Shown here one piece after another: positions 1 to 8,794 of a DNA stretch of 64,000 bases; within the stretch, counting starts at the first letter, position 1, and every line of letters starts with the position of its first letter. Under the pieces are notes generated by a model, which saw nothing but the letters and a program-made list of their open reading frames with translations, was not told the origin of the DNA and did not search any database. Origin of the DNA: Kribbella rubisoli (lineage in GTDB: Bacteria; Actinomycetota; Actinomycetes; Propionibacteriales; Kribbellaceae); assembly GCF_004217145.1 (NCBI RefSeq), contig NZ_SHKR01000019.1:124001-188000 (forward strand), written 5' to 3'. The position numbers and the translations under genes are program-made.

Positions 1-1177
1 CGCCGGCGGCCGCGAGCATCTGCTTCGCCTTGTCCGGGTCACCCGCCGGCGGTGCCGGGAACAGGTCGAACTTGTTGAAGCCGTCGATACCCGGCGTGAT
101 CAGGGTCGTGGCGAGCTCACCGCCGAACTCCGGTCCGCCCTCGGCGACCTGGACGGCCTGCTTGTCGACGGCGTACTGGATCGCCTTGCGGACCTCGGGC
201 TTGGCGAGCGCGGGACGCTGCGTGTTCATCGCCAGGTACATCAGAGCGCCGGACGTCGACGTCGCCACCCGAGCCTTCACCGCGGGGTTGCCGGTCACGG
301 TCGGGATCAGCGCGGCCGGGACCGAGGTTCCGGTGGTCGCGGCGAACTTGTCGTCGCCGGCGTCCGCGATCAGGCGCTGGTTGACGACGTCGGGCTGCAG
401 GCCCATGTCGGTCACGATCGAGTCCGGCAGGCCGGTCCGGGCCGGGTCGGTCGACTTGTCCCAGTTCGGGTTCCGGGTCAGCACGAGCTTCGAGCCCGGC
501 GCGTACGACTGGACCTGGTACGGGCCGCTGGCCATCGGCTTCTCGCCGTAGTGCGCCGGGTCGGTGTCGGCCTTCTTCGGCACCGGCGAGAACGCCGGCA
601 TGCTGACGATCCACGGCCAGTCGCCGTACGGCTTGTTCAGCTTGAACACGATCGTGGTGTCGTCCGGCGTCTGGATCGAGGCCAGGTCGCCGCCCTTGTA
701 CGGGCCCTGGTACTTGTCGCCGCCGACGAGCAGCGACTTGTGGTAGCCGAGTCCGCCGGACAGCTCCGGGGCGAACGACCGCTCGACGCCGTACTTGATG
801 TCAGCGGCAACGATCGGCGAGCCGTCGGCGTACTTGAGACCCGGCTTGAGCTTGTACGTCCAGGTCTTGCCGCCGTCGCTGACCTGGCCGGTGTCGGTAG
901 CCAGGTCCGGGACCAGTTCGGTCGGCTTGCTCGGGTCGGTCTTCCAGGACGTCAGGCCGCGCAGGACCAGGTGGATCCCGCTGATACCCAGGTTCTGGCT
1001 CTTGGCCGGGTCGTAGCTGACCTCCTTGGCGGTACTGAGGAAGTGCAGGGTGCCGCCCTGCTCTGCGGCGGCAGTACTGCCACCACTCGCGGGGGTCTTG
1101 TCGTTGGCGTTGCAGGCGGCCGCTGCCAACACCAGTGCGGCCGCTACCGCGACCGCTCGGGTTAGGTGTTTCATCAT
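1..1177 (-). CDS. ABC transporter solute-binding lipoprotein, peptide/nickel family (3' end outside window)
   Basis: Extracytoplasmic binding protein that would deliver an oligopeptide, nickel chelate or similar ligand to the importer encoded just upstream. The start ATGATG follows a GAGAGGA ribosome site and overlaps the ATPase stop (ATGA), which suggests translational coupling. The N-terminus is a lipoprotein signal (MMKHLTRAVAV, then LAAAAC at about residues 15-20), so the mature protein should be lipid-anchored at Cys20. The mature part begins GGTLHFLSTAKEVSYDPAK, as in SBP_bac_5 proteins, and the last visible codons read DKAKQMLAAAG, also typical. About 392 codons are visible and the C-terminus lies beyond base 1. 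Being the last gene of the operon is unusual for a binding protein. The ligand cannot be told from sequence. Confidence 0.9.
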   Translation of the reverse strand, partial: MMKHLTRAVAVAAALVLAAAACNANDKTPASGGSTAAAEQGGTLHFLSTAKEVSYDPAKSQNLGISGIHLVLRGLTSWKTDPSKPTELVPDLATDTGQVSDGGKTWTYKLKPGLKYADGSPIVAADIKYGVERSFAPELSGGLGYHKSLLVGGDKYQGPYKGGDLASIQTPDDTTIVFKLNKPYGDWPWIVSMPAFSPVPKKADTDPAHYGEKPMASGPYQVQSYAPGSKLVLTRNPNWDKSTDPARTGLPDSIVTDMGLQPDVVNQRLIADAGDDKFAATTGTSVPAALIPTVTGNPAVKARVATSTSGALMYLAMNTQRPALAKPEVRKAIQYAVDKQAVQVAEGGPEFGGELATTLITPGIDGFNKFDLFPAPPAGDPDKAKQMLAAAG

Positions 1178-2157
1178 GTCCTCTCAGGAGGTGGGGGCTC
1201 AGGGAAGTAGCAGGCGGCCCGATGTTCTGTATTCCCTGCCACGGGTTCGAGCACTGGTCGTTGCGTCGCGCACACGTCCTGTGCCTTGTAACAGCGGGTC
1301 CGGAACGGGCATCCGGACGGCGGGTCGATGGGCGTCGGTACGTCGCCGGTGAGCACGATCCGGTCCCGCTCGACACCCGGCTCAGGCACCGGTACTGCGG
1401 ACAGCAGCGCCTTCGTGTACGGATGCGCCGGGGCCTCGTAGACCTCTGCGGCGGGACCCTCTTCGACGATCGTGCCGAGATACATGACGGCGATCCGGTC
1501 GGCGACCTGCCGGACCACGGCGAGGTCGTGCGCGACCAGCACGTACGACAGGCCGAGCTCGTCGCGCAGATCGGCGAGCAGGTTGAGCACCTGGGCCTGG
1601 ACGGACACGTCGAGCGCGGACACGGGCTCGTCGCAGACCAGGAGATCCGGCTTCACCGACAACGCGCGGGCGATCCCGATCCGCTGGCGCTGACCGCCGG
1701 AGAACTCGTGCGGGTACCGCTCCAGGTACTGCTCGGCGAGGCCGACCTGCTCCAGCAGCTCGACCAGCTGGGCCCGGGTCGGACGGATCCCCTGCGCGCG
1801 GTACGGCGTACTCAGGATGGTGCCGACCGACTGCCGCGGGTTCAGCGACGCCTGCGGGTCCTGGAAGACCATCTGGATCCGCCGGCGGATCGGCCGGAGC
1901 CGGCGACCGCGGACCTTGGTGACGTCGGTGCCGCCGATCTCGACGCGGCCCTGGGTCGGGTCGAGCAGGCGGGTCGCCACGCGGGCCAGCGTCGACTTGC
2001 CCGATCCGGACTCGCCGACCAGGCCGACCGTTTCGCCCTTGCGGACGACGAGGTTCACGCCGTCGACCGCGCGGACGGCCTGCGCCTTACGCCACGGGGC
2101 GCCGCGCAGACCGAAGTACTTCTTGACGTCCTTGAGGTTCAGCAGCTCTTCGCTCAC
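1174..2157 (-). CDS. Oligopeptide/dipeptide ABC transporter ATP-binding protein (DppF/OppF type)
   Basis: Cytoplasmic ATPase, second of two that power the importer. The chosen GTG start at 2157 (VSEELLNLKDVKKYFGLRG) overlaps the previous stop as GTGA; longer readings upstream are shadows of the neighbour. Of about 327 residues, Walker A is GESGSGKST, the ABC signature FSGGQRQR is followed by a DEPVSALD Walker B region, and a C-terminal oligo_HPY extension contains the Cys-rich segment GCPFRTRCYKAQDVC, typical of DppD/DppF-class ATPases. It lies between the DppD-type ATPase and the binding protein, with four-base overlaps on both sides. Confidence 0.93.
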   Translation of the reverse strand: MSEELLNLKDVKKYFGLRGAPWRKAQAVRAVDGVNLVVRKGETVGLVGESGSGKSTLARVATRLLDPTQGRVEIGGTDVTKVRGRRLRPIRRRIQMVFQDPQASLNPRQSVGTILSTPYRAQGIRPTRAQLVELLEQVGLAEQYLERYPHEFSGGQRQRIGIARALSVKPDLLVCDEPVSALDVSVQAQVLNLLADLRDELGLSYVLVAHDLAVVRQVADRIAVMYLGTIVEEGPAAEVYEAPAHPYTKALLSAVPVPEPGVERDRIVLTGDVPTPIDPPSGCPFRTRCYKAQDVCATQRPVLEPVAGNTEHRAACYFPEPPPPERT

Positions 2158-3152
2158 AGGAGCACCTCCGGCCGCCGACCGAGGTGGCAGGCCGCCTCGT
2201 GATCGCCCTCGCCGGGACGCGGAGTCAGCTCGGGACGCTCGGTGATGCAGCGTTCGCCGACCAGATGCGTGTACGCACACCGCGGCTGGAACGGGCAGCC
2301 GGTCGTGATCGATCCCGGCGTGGGCGGGGTGCCGGGGATCGTGGTCAGCCGCGGCTTCGGCGGTACGTCGACCCGCGGCATCGCCCCGAGCAGCCCGAGC
2401 GCGTACGGGTGGGCGGCCCGGAAGAAGATGTCCCGGACCGTACCGCGCTCGGCCGCGCGACCGGCGTACATCACGAGAACGTCGTCCGCGACCTCGGCGA
2501 CCACGCCCAGATCGTGCGAGATCAGGACCAGCGCCGTACCGAACTCCGCCTGTACGTCGTCGAGCAGGCGCATGATCTGTGCCTGCACGGTCACGTCGAG
2601 TGCGGTCGTCGGCTCGTCCGCGATCAGCACTCTCGGGTCGTTCACCAGAGCCATAGCAATCACGACCCGCTGCCGCATTCCCCCGGAGAACTCGTGCGGG
2701 TAGCTGTCGGCCCGGCGGACCGCGTCCGGGATGCCGACCTTGTCGAGCATCTCGATCGCCCGCTGGTGCGCCTTCTTCTTCGAGACGTCGTGGTGCAGCC
2801 GGTACGCCTCGGCGACCTGCCAGCCGACGCTGTAGTACGGATTCAGGGCGGACAGGGCGTCCTGGAAGACCATCGCGATGTCGTTGCCGCGGATCTTGCG
2901 GAGCTCGTCGCCCGGCAGGCCGATCAGCTCGCGGCCGTCCAGCAGCACCTCGCCGGTGACCTCGGCGTTCGAGGGCAGCAGGCCCATCACGGCGGCCGAG
3001 CTGACGCTCTTGCCGGAGCCCGACTCGCCGACGATCGCGAGCGTCTCCCCCGGCGCGACGGCGAAGTCGATGCCGTCGACGGCCGGAACCAGACCGCCCT
3101 CGGTCGTGAACGTGACGTGCAGGTCATGCACTTCCAGCACCGGCTCAGCCAT
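2154..3152 (-). CDS. Oligopeptide/dipeptide ABC transporter ATP-binding protein (DppD/OppD type)
   Basis: First ATPase of the peptide/nickel importer, 332 residues. It starts MAEPVLEVHDLHVTFTTEGG and has Walker A GESGSGKS, signature FSGGMRQR, Walker B region LIADEPTTALD and the H-loop SHDLGVV. The C-terminal oligo_HPY region has the conserved GCPFQPRCAYTH Cys pattern. The start overlaps the DppB-type permease by eight bases. It should pair with the next gene as a heterodimer on the membrane subunits. Confidence 0.93.
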   Translation of the reverse strand: MAEPVLEVHDLHVTFTTEGGLVPAVDGIDFAVAPGETLAIVGESGSGKSVSSAAVMGLLPSNAEVTGEVLLDGRELIGLPGDELRKIRGNDIAMVFQDALSALNPYYSVGWQVAEAYRLHHDVSKKKAHQRAIEMLDKVGIPDAVRRADSYPHEFSGGMRQRVVIAMALVNDPRVLIADEPTTALDVTVQAQIMRLLDDVQAEFGTALVLISHDLGVVAEVADDVLVMYAGRAAERGTVRDIFFRAAHPYALGLLGAMPRVDVPPKPRLTTIPGTPPTPGSITTGCPFQPRCAYTHLVGERCITERPELTPRPGEGDHEAACHLGRRPEVLL

Positions 3153-4143
3153 GACTCACCCTCGGGTCGAGCAAACCGTGCACTATGTCCACCACCAGGT
3201 TCGCGAGGATGATCAGGAAGGCCGAGAACAACGTCACGCCGACGACCACGGCCACGTCGAGCGAGCCGACCGCGGTGATCAGCAGGTCGCCGAGGCCCTG
3301 CATGCTGAAGACCTTCTCGGTCAGGATCGCACCTCCGAGCAGACCGCCGAGATCGAGGCCGAACAGCGTCACGACCGGCACGAGGACGCCGCGGAGTCCG
3401 TGGGTCAGGACCACCCGCAGCTCGCCGGCGCCCTTGGCCCGGGCCGTGGTGATGTAGTCGAGGTTCAGCTCCTCGAGCATCTGCGAACGGGTCAGCCGGA
3501 TGTACGACGCCGCCTGCAGGATCGCGAGCACGATCCACGGCGTGATCAGGTGCCAGGCCCAGTCGACCGGGCTCTCGGTGAACGGGACGTAGCCGTTGAC
3601 CGGGACCATGTTGAGCCAGAACCCGAAGACCAGGATCGCCAGCAGACCGAGCAGGAACGACGGCGTCGAGACTCCGACCAGCGCGACCCCGATCGCGAGC
3701 CGGTCGAGGATGCGGCCACGGTTCAGGGCGGCGATCACGCCGAGCGAGACACCGAGGAGCAGCCACAGTACGGCGGCACCGAGCGCGATCGACGCGGTCA
3801 CCGGCAGCCGGTCCAGGATCAGCGTGGTGACCGGGCGGGCTAGCGGGAACGAGTACCCGAAGCACGGCGCGTTGCAGTGCACGGCCGCCGTACCGTCGCC
3901 GAAGGTCCGGCCGGCGAAGACGCCCTTCAGGAAGCTCAGGTACTGCTGCAGGGTGCTCTGGTCGAGCTGCATGAAGTGCCGCGCCTGCTCCAGGCGGTCC
4001 GGCGTACAGGGCTTGCCGCAGGCCAGACGGGCCGGGTCGGCGGGGATCGCGTAGAAGACCAGGTAGACGGCCAGGCTGAGCGCGAGCATGACGAGCAGCG
4101 CCCCGAACAGCCGCCGGATCACGAACCAGGCGAGGTCGGGCAT
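3145..4143 (-). CDS. ABC transporter permease, DppB/OppB type
   Basis: Inner-membrane permease of the peptide/nickel importer, 332 residues. The N-terminus FVIRRLFGALLVMLALSLAV is the usual first helix of DppB-type subunits, followed by a periplasmic segment (about residues 30-90) and five further helices. The segment EELNLDYITTARAKGAGELR near residue 210 is the EAA loop that contacts the ATPases. It overlaps the upstream DppC-type gene by one base. B- and C-type order is reversed relative to the common dppBC arrangement. Confidence 0.92.
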   Translation of the reverse strand: MPDLAWFVIRRLFGALLVMLALSLAVYLVFYAIPADPARLACGKPCTPDRLEQARHFMQLDQSTLQQYLSFLKGVFAGRTFGDGTAAVHCNAPCFGYSFPLARPVTTLILDRLPVTASIALGAAVLWLLLGVSLGVIAALNRGRILDRLAIGVALVGVSTPSFLLGLLAILVFGFWLNMVPVNGYVPFTESPVDWAWHLITPWIVLAILQAASYIRLTRSQMLEELNLDYITTARAKGAGELRVVLTHGLRGVLVPVVTLFGLDLGGLLGGAILTEKVFSMQGLGDLLITAVGSLDVAVVVGVTLFSAFLIILANLVVDIVHGLLDPRVSHG

Positions 4144-5072
4144 CAGCTCGTCCTCCGCAACCGGACGTCGAACGCGTCCCGCACCCCGTCACCGAGGAGC
4201 GTGAAGCCGAGCACGGCGAGGAACAGCACCGCGCCCGGGAACAGCAGGAACCACGGGTCCGCGCCGGTGTACACCCAGGCGATCGAGTCCGAGATCGACC
4301 GCCCGAGGCTCGGTGTCGGCGGTGGCACGCCGACGCCGAGGAAGCTCAGCGCCGCCTCCGCGCCGATGTAGCCCGGGATGGCCAGCGTGGCGATCACCAG
4401 GACCGGGCCGAGCAGGTTCGGCAGGAGCTCGCGGGTGATGACCATCCAGCCGCTCGAGCCGACGCTGCGGGCCGCCTCGACGAACTCACGGGTGACCAGC
4501 GAGCGGGCCTGGTTGCGGATCAGCCGCGCCAGGCCGGCCCAGCCGAAGAAGCTCAGCACCAGGATCAGCAGCAGCCAGCGCGGGAACCTGGCCGGGATGA
4601 TGATGCCGAGGGCAATCATGAAGACGAGCTGCGGGAACCCGAACAGGAAGTCGAGCAGCCGCGACATGATCGCGTCGTACCAGCCGCCGAAGTACGCCGC
4701 GCTGATACCGGCGAGCGTGCCGACGACGGTCGTGATCGCGGTGACGACGACCGCGATGGTCAGCGACGTCCGCAGGCCGAGGACGACGATCGAGAACAGG
4801 TCCCGGCCGGTCAACGGCTCGACGCCGAACCAGTGACTGCCGCTGATCCCGCCGAGCGCACCCGCCGGCGCGTTCCCGCGGTTCGGATCGAGCAGATCGA
4901 TGTGGTACGTCGTCGCGTCCTGGCCGGCCAGCCGCACCAGCAGCGGCGCGGCCGCCGCGATCACGATCAGCAGAACGACCAGTACGGCGCCGACCCGCGC
5001 GCTACGGTCACGCCGGACCCGGCGCAACGCCTGCCGGGTGGGCGAAACGGTCCCGGCGACCGAGGAACTCAC
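4143..5072 (-). CDS. ABC transporter permease, DppC/OppC type
   Basis: Second membrane subunit and first gene of the operon, about 309 residues. The Arg-rich N-terminal stretch (RQALRRVRRDRSARVGAVLV) runs into the first helix as in OppC_N domains. The EAA loop lies near REFVEAARSVGSSGWMVITR. The GTG at 5072 is preferred because GGGAG sits five bases upstream; a GTG two codons earlier is possible. The 112-bp gap to the divergent hydrolase gene must hold the operon promoter. Confidence 0.9.
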   Translation of the reverse strand: MSSSVAGTVSPTRQALRRVRRDRSARVGAVLVVLLIVIAAAAPLLVRLAGQDATTYHIDLLDPNRGNAPAGALGGISGSHWFGVEPLTGRDLFSIVVLGLRTSLTIAVVVTAITTVVGTLAGISAAYFGGWYDAIMSRLLDFLFGFPQLVFMIALGIIIPARFPRWLLLILVLSFFGWAGLARLIRNQARSLVTREFVEAARSVGSSGWMVITRELLPNLLGPVLVIATLAIPGYIGAEAALSFLGVGVPPPTPSLGRSISDSIAWVYTGADPWFLLFPGAVLFLAVLGFTLLGDGVRDAFDVRLRRTS

Positions 5073-5190
5073 AAGCACTCCCGACTGGTTTGATTCTTAC
5101 AGCCGACAAAACCTAGGCCGCATCCTTCCACCACCGTGGTTGCATCTCGAACTTCGAGAATCTCGTGTTGGTAACTGTGGATTCGGATAG

Positions 5191-6069
5191 GTGGTGTCGG
5201 GTGGTTACGCTCCGCTGGTGGACGACATGGTGCGGGTCGGCGAGCGGATGGTTCTCTACAGCCTTCACGGCGCTGAGGACGGGCTGCCGGCACTGTCGTT
5301 CAGCGGTACGCCTTCGACCCGCTGGAAGCGGCCGGACGCCTTGGCGGCCATCGAGTCGTCGGGTCTGCGACTGGCCACCCCGGACCGCCCCGGCTACGGC
5401 GGGTCGACCCGCCTGCCTGGCCGGACCGTCGCGTCTGTGGCCGAGGACGCTGTCGCCGTGGCCGATGCGCTGGGTTGGGACCGCTTCGCCGTCACCGGTG
5501 GATCAGGCGGCGGACCGCATGCGTTGGCTTGTGCTGCGCTGTTACCGGACCGGGTGACGAGGTGCGCGGTGATCGGGAGCAATTCGCCGCCGATCGTGGA
5601 CGGCCCGGAGCCGACCGAGGAGGAGGAACTCGCGGACCCGCGGCGCAATCGCACCTCGTGGCGCGCGCTGCACGGCGACCTCCGGCCCGGGTTCGAGGAG
5701 ACTGCCCGGACGATCATGGCTGCGGTCGAGGCCGGTGGGCCGGAGATCCCACCTCAGCCAGGCGCTGAGCCCGGTCCGCCCGCTCGGGAAGACCCTTCGG
5801 CCATGGCTCGACTGACGGCGACCTTTGTCACCAGCCATGAGGGCTGGCTGGACGACCACGTCGCCTTCGCCACGCCGTGGGGCTTCGAGCTGCGCGACAT
5901 CCGGGTCCCGGTCAGCCTCTGGCACGGCTCGGCCGACGAGCGAGCCGGCAAGTACGTCGAGTTCCTCGCTGCCGCGATACCCCACGCCGAACGCAAGTAC
6001 TACGTGGGCGGCCACATCCCGCCGGCAAATGCGTTTCGCGAACTGCTGCGCTGGCTGACACTGTCCTGA
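5191..6069 (+). CDS. Alpha/beta-hydrolase fold protein
   Basis: Probable cytoplasmic hydrolase of about 280-292 residues. The nucleophile elbow reads TGGSGGGPHALA (G-x-S-x-G) near residue 100. An oxyanion-type segment (LSFSGTPSTRWKRPD) and the strand LATPDRPGYGGS precede it. The catalytic His is probably in VGGHIPP near the C-terminus. The GTG at 5191 has no clear ribosome site; the ATG at 5227 (MVRVGERMVLYS) is an equally good start. The stop overlaps the next ATG (TGATG), so the two genes are probably cotranscribed. Substrate unknown. Confidence 0.82.
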   Translation: MVSGGYAPLVDDMVRVGERMVLYSLHGAEDGLPALSFSGTPSTRWKRPDALAAIESSGLRLATPDRPGYGGSTRLPGRTVASVAEDAVAVADALGWDRFAVTGGSGGGPHALACAALLPDRVTRCAVIGSNSPPIVDGPEPTEEEELADPRRNRTSWRALHGDLRPGFEETARTIMAAVEAGGPEIPPQPGAEPGPPAREDPSAMARLTATFVTSHEGWLDDHVAFATPWGFELRDIRVPVSLWHGSADERAGKYVEFLAAAIPHAERKYYVGGHIPPANAFRELLRWLTLS

Positions 6070-6758
6070 TGGACGCTTTGGACCTGGCGCACCAACTCGT
6101 ACGAGAGCTGTATCCGGATGCTCGAGCTGCCTGGCTCGGCGGCAGTGTGGCGCGCGGCGACGCGAGTAGTACGTCCGACCTGGACATCACCGTGCTGCTG
6201 GACGGTCCTCCGGCGCCGATGCGGAAGTCGCTCGAGCACGCCGGGTGGCCGGTCGAGCTGTTCGTGCACACCGAGAAGTCGCTGCGCTATTTCGCCGACA
6301 AGGACCAGGACCGACGCCAGCCGACGATGATGCGGCTCGTCGGGGAGTCCGTCGTACTGCTGGACACCGACGGGTGCGGGGCGCGGTTGCAGCAGGAGTA
6401 CCTGGCTGAGGTGGCTGCCGGGCCCAAGCCGTTGTCCGTGGACGAGCTGGACCTGCTGCGCTACACGATCACCAATCTGATCGACGACCTGTCGGATGCG
6501 TCCGGTGATGTGCGGCTGGCGATCGCTTCGGTGCTGTGGCAGGACGCGGCGCGGCTGTTGCTGACCGGTGCTGGGCGCTGGTCCGGCACCGGTAAGGGTC
6601 TGCTGCGGGAGGTTGCGGCGTACGACGGTGCTCAGGCGGCGGCGTTGATGGACGGCGTACGGGCTGAGGACGACCGGCTGATCGTTGCCGTGGACCACAT
6701 CCTGGCTGACTACGGTGGACGGCTGTTTGCCGGCTTCGAGCTGGCGGCGAAGCTCTAG
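6069..6758 (+). CDS. Nucleotidyltransferase-fold protein (NTP_transf_2-like)
   Basis: 229 residues. The N-terminal domain shows the polymerase-beta-like signature GGSVARGD, then SSTSDLDITVLLDG, giving the G-S and D-x-D metal ligands (near residues 24-40). The C-terminal half is helical, as in the substrate-binding domains of small antibiotic or minimal nucleotidyltransferases. The ATG start overlaps the hydrolase stop by one base. It may nucleotidylate a small molecule or protein; the acceptor is not evident. Its last four bases overlap the convergent gene. Confidence 0.8.
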   Translation: MDALDLAHQLVRELYPDARAAWLGGSVARGDASSTSDLDITVLLDGPPAPMRKSLEHAGWPVELFVHTEKSLRYFADKDQDRRQPTMMRLVGESVVLLDTDGCGARLQQEYLAEVAAGPKPLSVDELDLLRYTITNLIDDLSDASGDVRLAIASVLWQDAARLLLTGAGRWSGTGKGLLREVAAYDGAQAAALMDGVRAEDDRLIVAVDHILADYGGRLFAGFELAAKL

Positions 6759-7381
6759 TCGATCAGCTCCCAGCGGCGCTTCGGGAAGAGGCGGACGGCA
6801 ACGACTGCGGCGGCTGCGCCGATGAGGACGCCGGGGATGATCCAGCGCCAGCCGGTGAAGACATTGGTACCGGTGACTTGGGACTGCGCCGGTGCGGGTG
6901 CCGGTGTGGTGACGGGCGCGTCAGCTACGGAGTAGCCGTCGTCGAGGGTGGGTCCGCCGTCGAACTTGGCGTTGAGGAGCCTCAACGAGCCGAGCACCTC
7001 ACGCAGCCGCTCCGGATCAGGCGGCCGGTGCCAGGTGAGCTTCGACGGCGTGGTTCCGTTGAACTCCTGAGTGGAGATCCACGGGCCGCCGGGTGCGTCC
7101 GGATAGATGATGTCGATCCGCCACACGCTCATGTCGTGGATCAGCCAGGTAGCGCGGACGAACTTGCCGGCCTCGTGCGCAGTACCGCCCTCGTCGCCCT
7201 TCGGCGCGTTCTGGACCAGCTCCTGCAGGTCGTAGTACCGCTGGTCGTCGTAGCCGACGGCGGTCACGTACGGCGGTGCGCTGAGCAGCACGCTGGTCGG
7301 ACCGCCGGCGTGTGCCGGGGTTGCGACGGCGAACACTATTGCGACTAGTGCTGCGACGAGTGCGAGGGTACGGCGGACCAT
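6755..7381 (-). CDS. Secreted, C-terminally membrane-anchored protein of unknown function
   Basis: 208 residues. A clear Sec signal peptide (MVRRTLALVAALVAIVFAVA, predicted cleavage after AHA) is followed by an exported domain of about 110 residues, a Pro/Ala/Thr-rich linker (VTTPAPAPAQSQ), one membrane helix (WIIPGVLIGAAAAVVAVRLF) and a short basic tail KRRWELID. I do not recognise the exported domain. It lies 48 bp downstream of the anti-sigma-like gene on the same strand, so it may be the effector or surface target of that sigma/anti-sigma pair. Confidence 0.8.
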   Translation of the reverse strand: MVRRTLALVAALVAIVFAVATPAHAGGPTSVLLSAPPYVTAVGYDDQRYYDLQELVQNAPKGDEGGTAHEAGKFVRATWLIHDMSVWRIDIIYPDAPGGPWISTQEFNGTTPSKLTWHRPPDPERLREVLGSLRLLNAKFDGGPTLDDGYSVADAPVTTPAPAPAQSQVTGTNVFTGWRWIIPGVLIGAAAAVVAVRLFPKRRWELID

Positions 7382-7429
7382 GGCAGCTCTCCTGTCGACG
7401 AGGACTCACTGCAGATACACCGCCGCTGT

Positions 7430-8086
7430 TCAAGAGGTTCCGGTCGCCAACTCCACTGCCCGTGCTTCGTCCACGCCTTCGAGCCGGAAGGTCACACCGT
7501 CGCGCTCCCAGACCAGAGTGGGTCCGGCGATGCGTACGACGCGCTTGTCGACCAGCACGAGGTCATGCGGGGTCTTGAACCAGAAGCCGTTGATCTGGTC
7601 CACATAGTCGAGGCTGCCGTAGTACCGCTTGAGGTACAGCGGCTCGATGCCGGACTGGAATTGCTCCAACCGCACTCCGGTCCAGCTGGTCGCTATGAAC
7701 CCCTTCGACGCTTCCACGCCGGTCGGTGGACCCAGCTCCTTCGGAAGAGCTGGAGTGAACCCGGCGATCTGTGCGGCCTGCTCCAACGACAGGTGTCCAG
7801 CGACGGTGGGCACTGGAGGCGCAGTACTCGGACCGGTGCCGACGGGCTGGGCCTGGACTCCGCCGATGCGCAACCACTCTGCGACGGTCGCCCGGACTGG
7901 TGGGGTCAGTGCGAGGCCGGCCAGCAGTACGAGGAAGCCGGCGAGGAACGTACGCCATCTGTCGCGCAGGCGCTTCCGCACTGGGATGTCTGCTACGCGT
8001 GTGAGCACTGTGGCTGTCAGGGTGTCGTCAACCGGAGGTACGACGGCAGAGTGTCCGACGGCCCGCAGTTCGTCTTCGAGGCTCAT
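7430..8086 (-). CDS. Anti-sigma-factor-like membrane protein with DUF4367-like extracytoplasmic domain
   Basis: 218 residues. The ATG at 8086 overlaps the sigma-factor stop (ATGA) and has a good AGGAGGTG ribosome site. Residues 1-45 are cytoplasmic, one membrane helix lies near 46-65 (TFLAGFLVLLAGLALTPPV), and the rest is extracytoplasmic. The C-terminal segment LVWERDGVTFRLEG resembles the end of DUF4367 domains found on sigma-regulating membrane proteins. No ZAS zinc motif (HxxxCxxC) is present in the short cytoplasmic part, so the anti-sigma role rests on gene order and topology. Confidence 0.75.
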   Translation of the reverse strand: MSLEDELRAVGHSAVVPPVDDTLTATVLTRVADIPVRKRLRDRWRTFLAGFLVLLAGLALTPPVRATVAEWLRIGGVQAQPVGTGPSTAPPVPTVAGHLSLEQAAQIAGFTPALPKELGPPTGVEASKGFIATSWTGVRLEQFQSGIEPLYLKRYYGSLDYVDQINGFWFKTPHDLVLVDKRVVRIAGPTLVWERDGVTFRLEGVDEARAVELATGTS

Positions 8087-8640
8087 CGCTGCACCTCCTT
8101 GTCGGGTAGGGCGTCGCGGAGTCGTCCCAGTGCGCGATGCAGGCGTGATTTGACCGTGCCGCGGGGCCAGCCGAGTACTACGGCGGTCTCCTGCTCGTCC
8201 AGATCCAGCAGGTACCTGCACGTCACCACTAGCCGCATCGGCTCCGGGAGCTTCCTTACGGCATCCAGCAGCTCAGTCCGCCGCTCCAGCGACACTGCAG
8301 CGTCAGCCGGGTCCAGCACCACGTCCAGCGGTGCCGCCAACTCCTCCCGCCGCGCCCGCCGCCCCCGCGCCCGCACCGCGTTCCGAGTCTCGTTAGCAAC
8401 AATCCGCAACAACCAAGGCCTGAACGCAGCCCCCTCCCGAAACCCGCCCAGCCCTTTGTAAGCCTTGACGAAAGCCTCCTGCACCACATCATCCGCATCA
8501 GCCCCCGCCCCCAAAAACACCGCCGTCCGCTTCGCAATCAGGGCATGCCGACCCACCAACTCGCCGTACGCGGCCGTCTCCCCACCCCGCACCCGAGCCA
8601 GAACCTCCGCCTCATCGCCCTGCCCGATCACGCCTCCCAT
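8083..8640 (-). CDS. ECF-type RNA polymerase sigma factor (SigE/SigM-like)
   Basis: About 185 residues from the ATG at 8640 (MGGVIGQGDEAEVLARVRGG). Region 2 runs through DADDVVQEAFVKAYKGLGGF and FRPWLLRIVANETRN; region 4 contains LPEPMRLVVTCRYLLDLD followed by the helix-turn-helix WPRGTVKSRLHRALGRLRD. The ribosome site at this start is weak; a GTG three codons later is an alternative. It is translationally coupled to the membrane protein downstream, the usual layout for a sigma factor held by a membrane-bound inhibitor. Confidence 0.92.
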   Translation of the reverse strand: MGGVIGQGDEAEVLARVRGGETAAYGELVGRHALIAKRTAVFLGAGADADDVVQEAFVKAYKGLGGFREGAAFRPWLLRIVANETRNAVRARGRRARREELAAPLDVVLDPADAAVSLERRTELLDAVRKLPEPMRLVVTCRYLLDLDEQETAVVLGWPRGTVKSRLHRALGRLRDALPDKEVQR

Positions 8641-8794
8641 CCACCAAACCCACCCAACTCCATCCAGGAGCCGGCCCCTCACCCCGCTCGGGAGCCGGGC
8701 CCCTCTCCCAGCCCGCCGAGCGGAGCGAGGCGGTTTCTTGTCATTGTCACTACACCGCCGGGCTTTGTCCGGTTCCCTGTATAAGGTCGACACC

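Noticed and set aside
8765..8785. TTGTCC and TATAAG as a promoter for tldD
   Set aside because: The two hexamers are only 9 bases apart, and TTGTCA copies at 8738-8749 are about 30 bases from TATAAG; no valid -35/-10 spacing.
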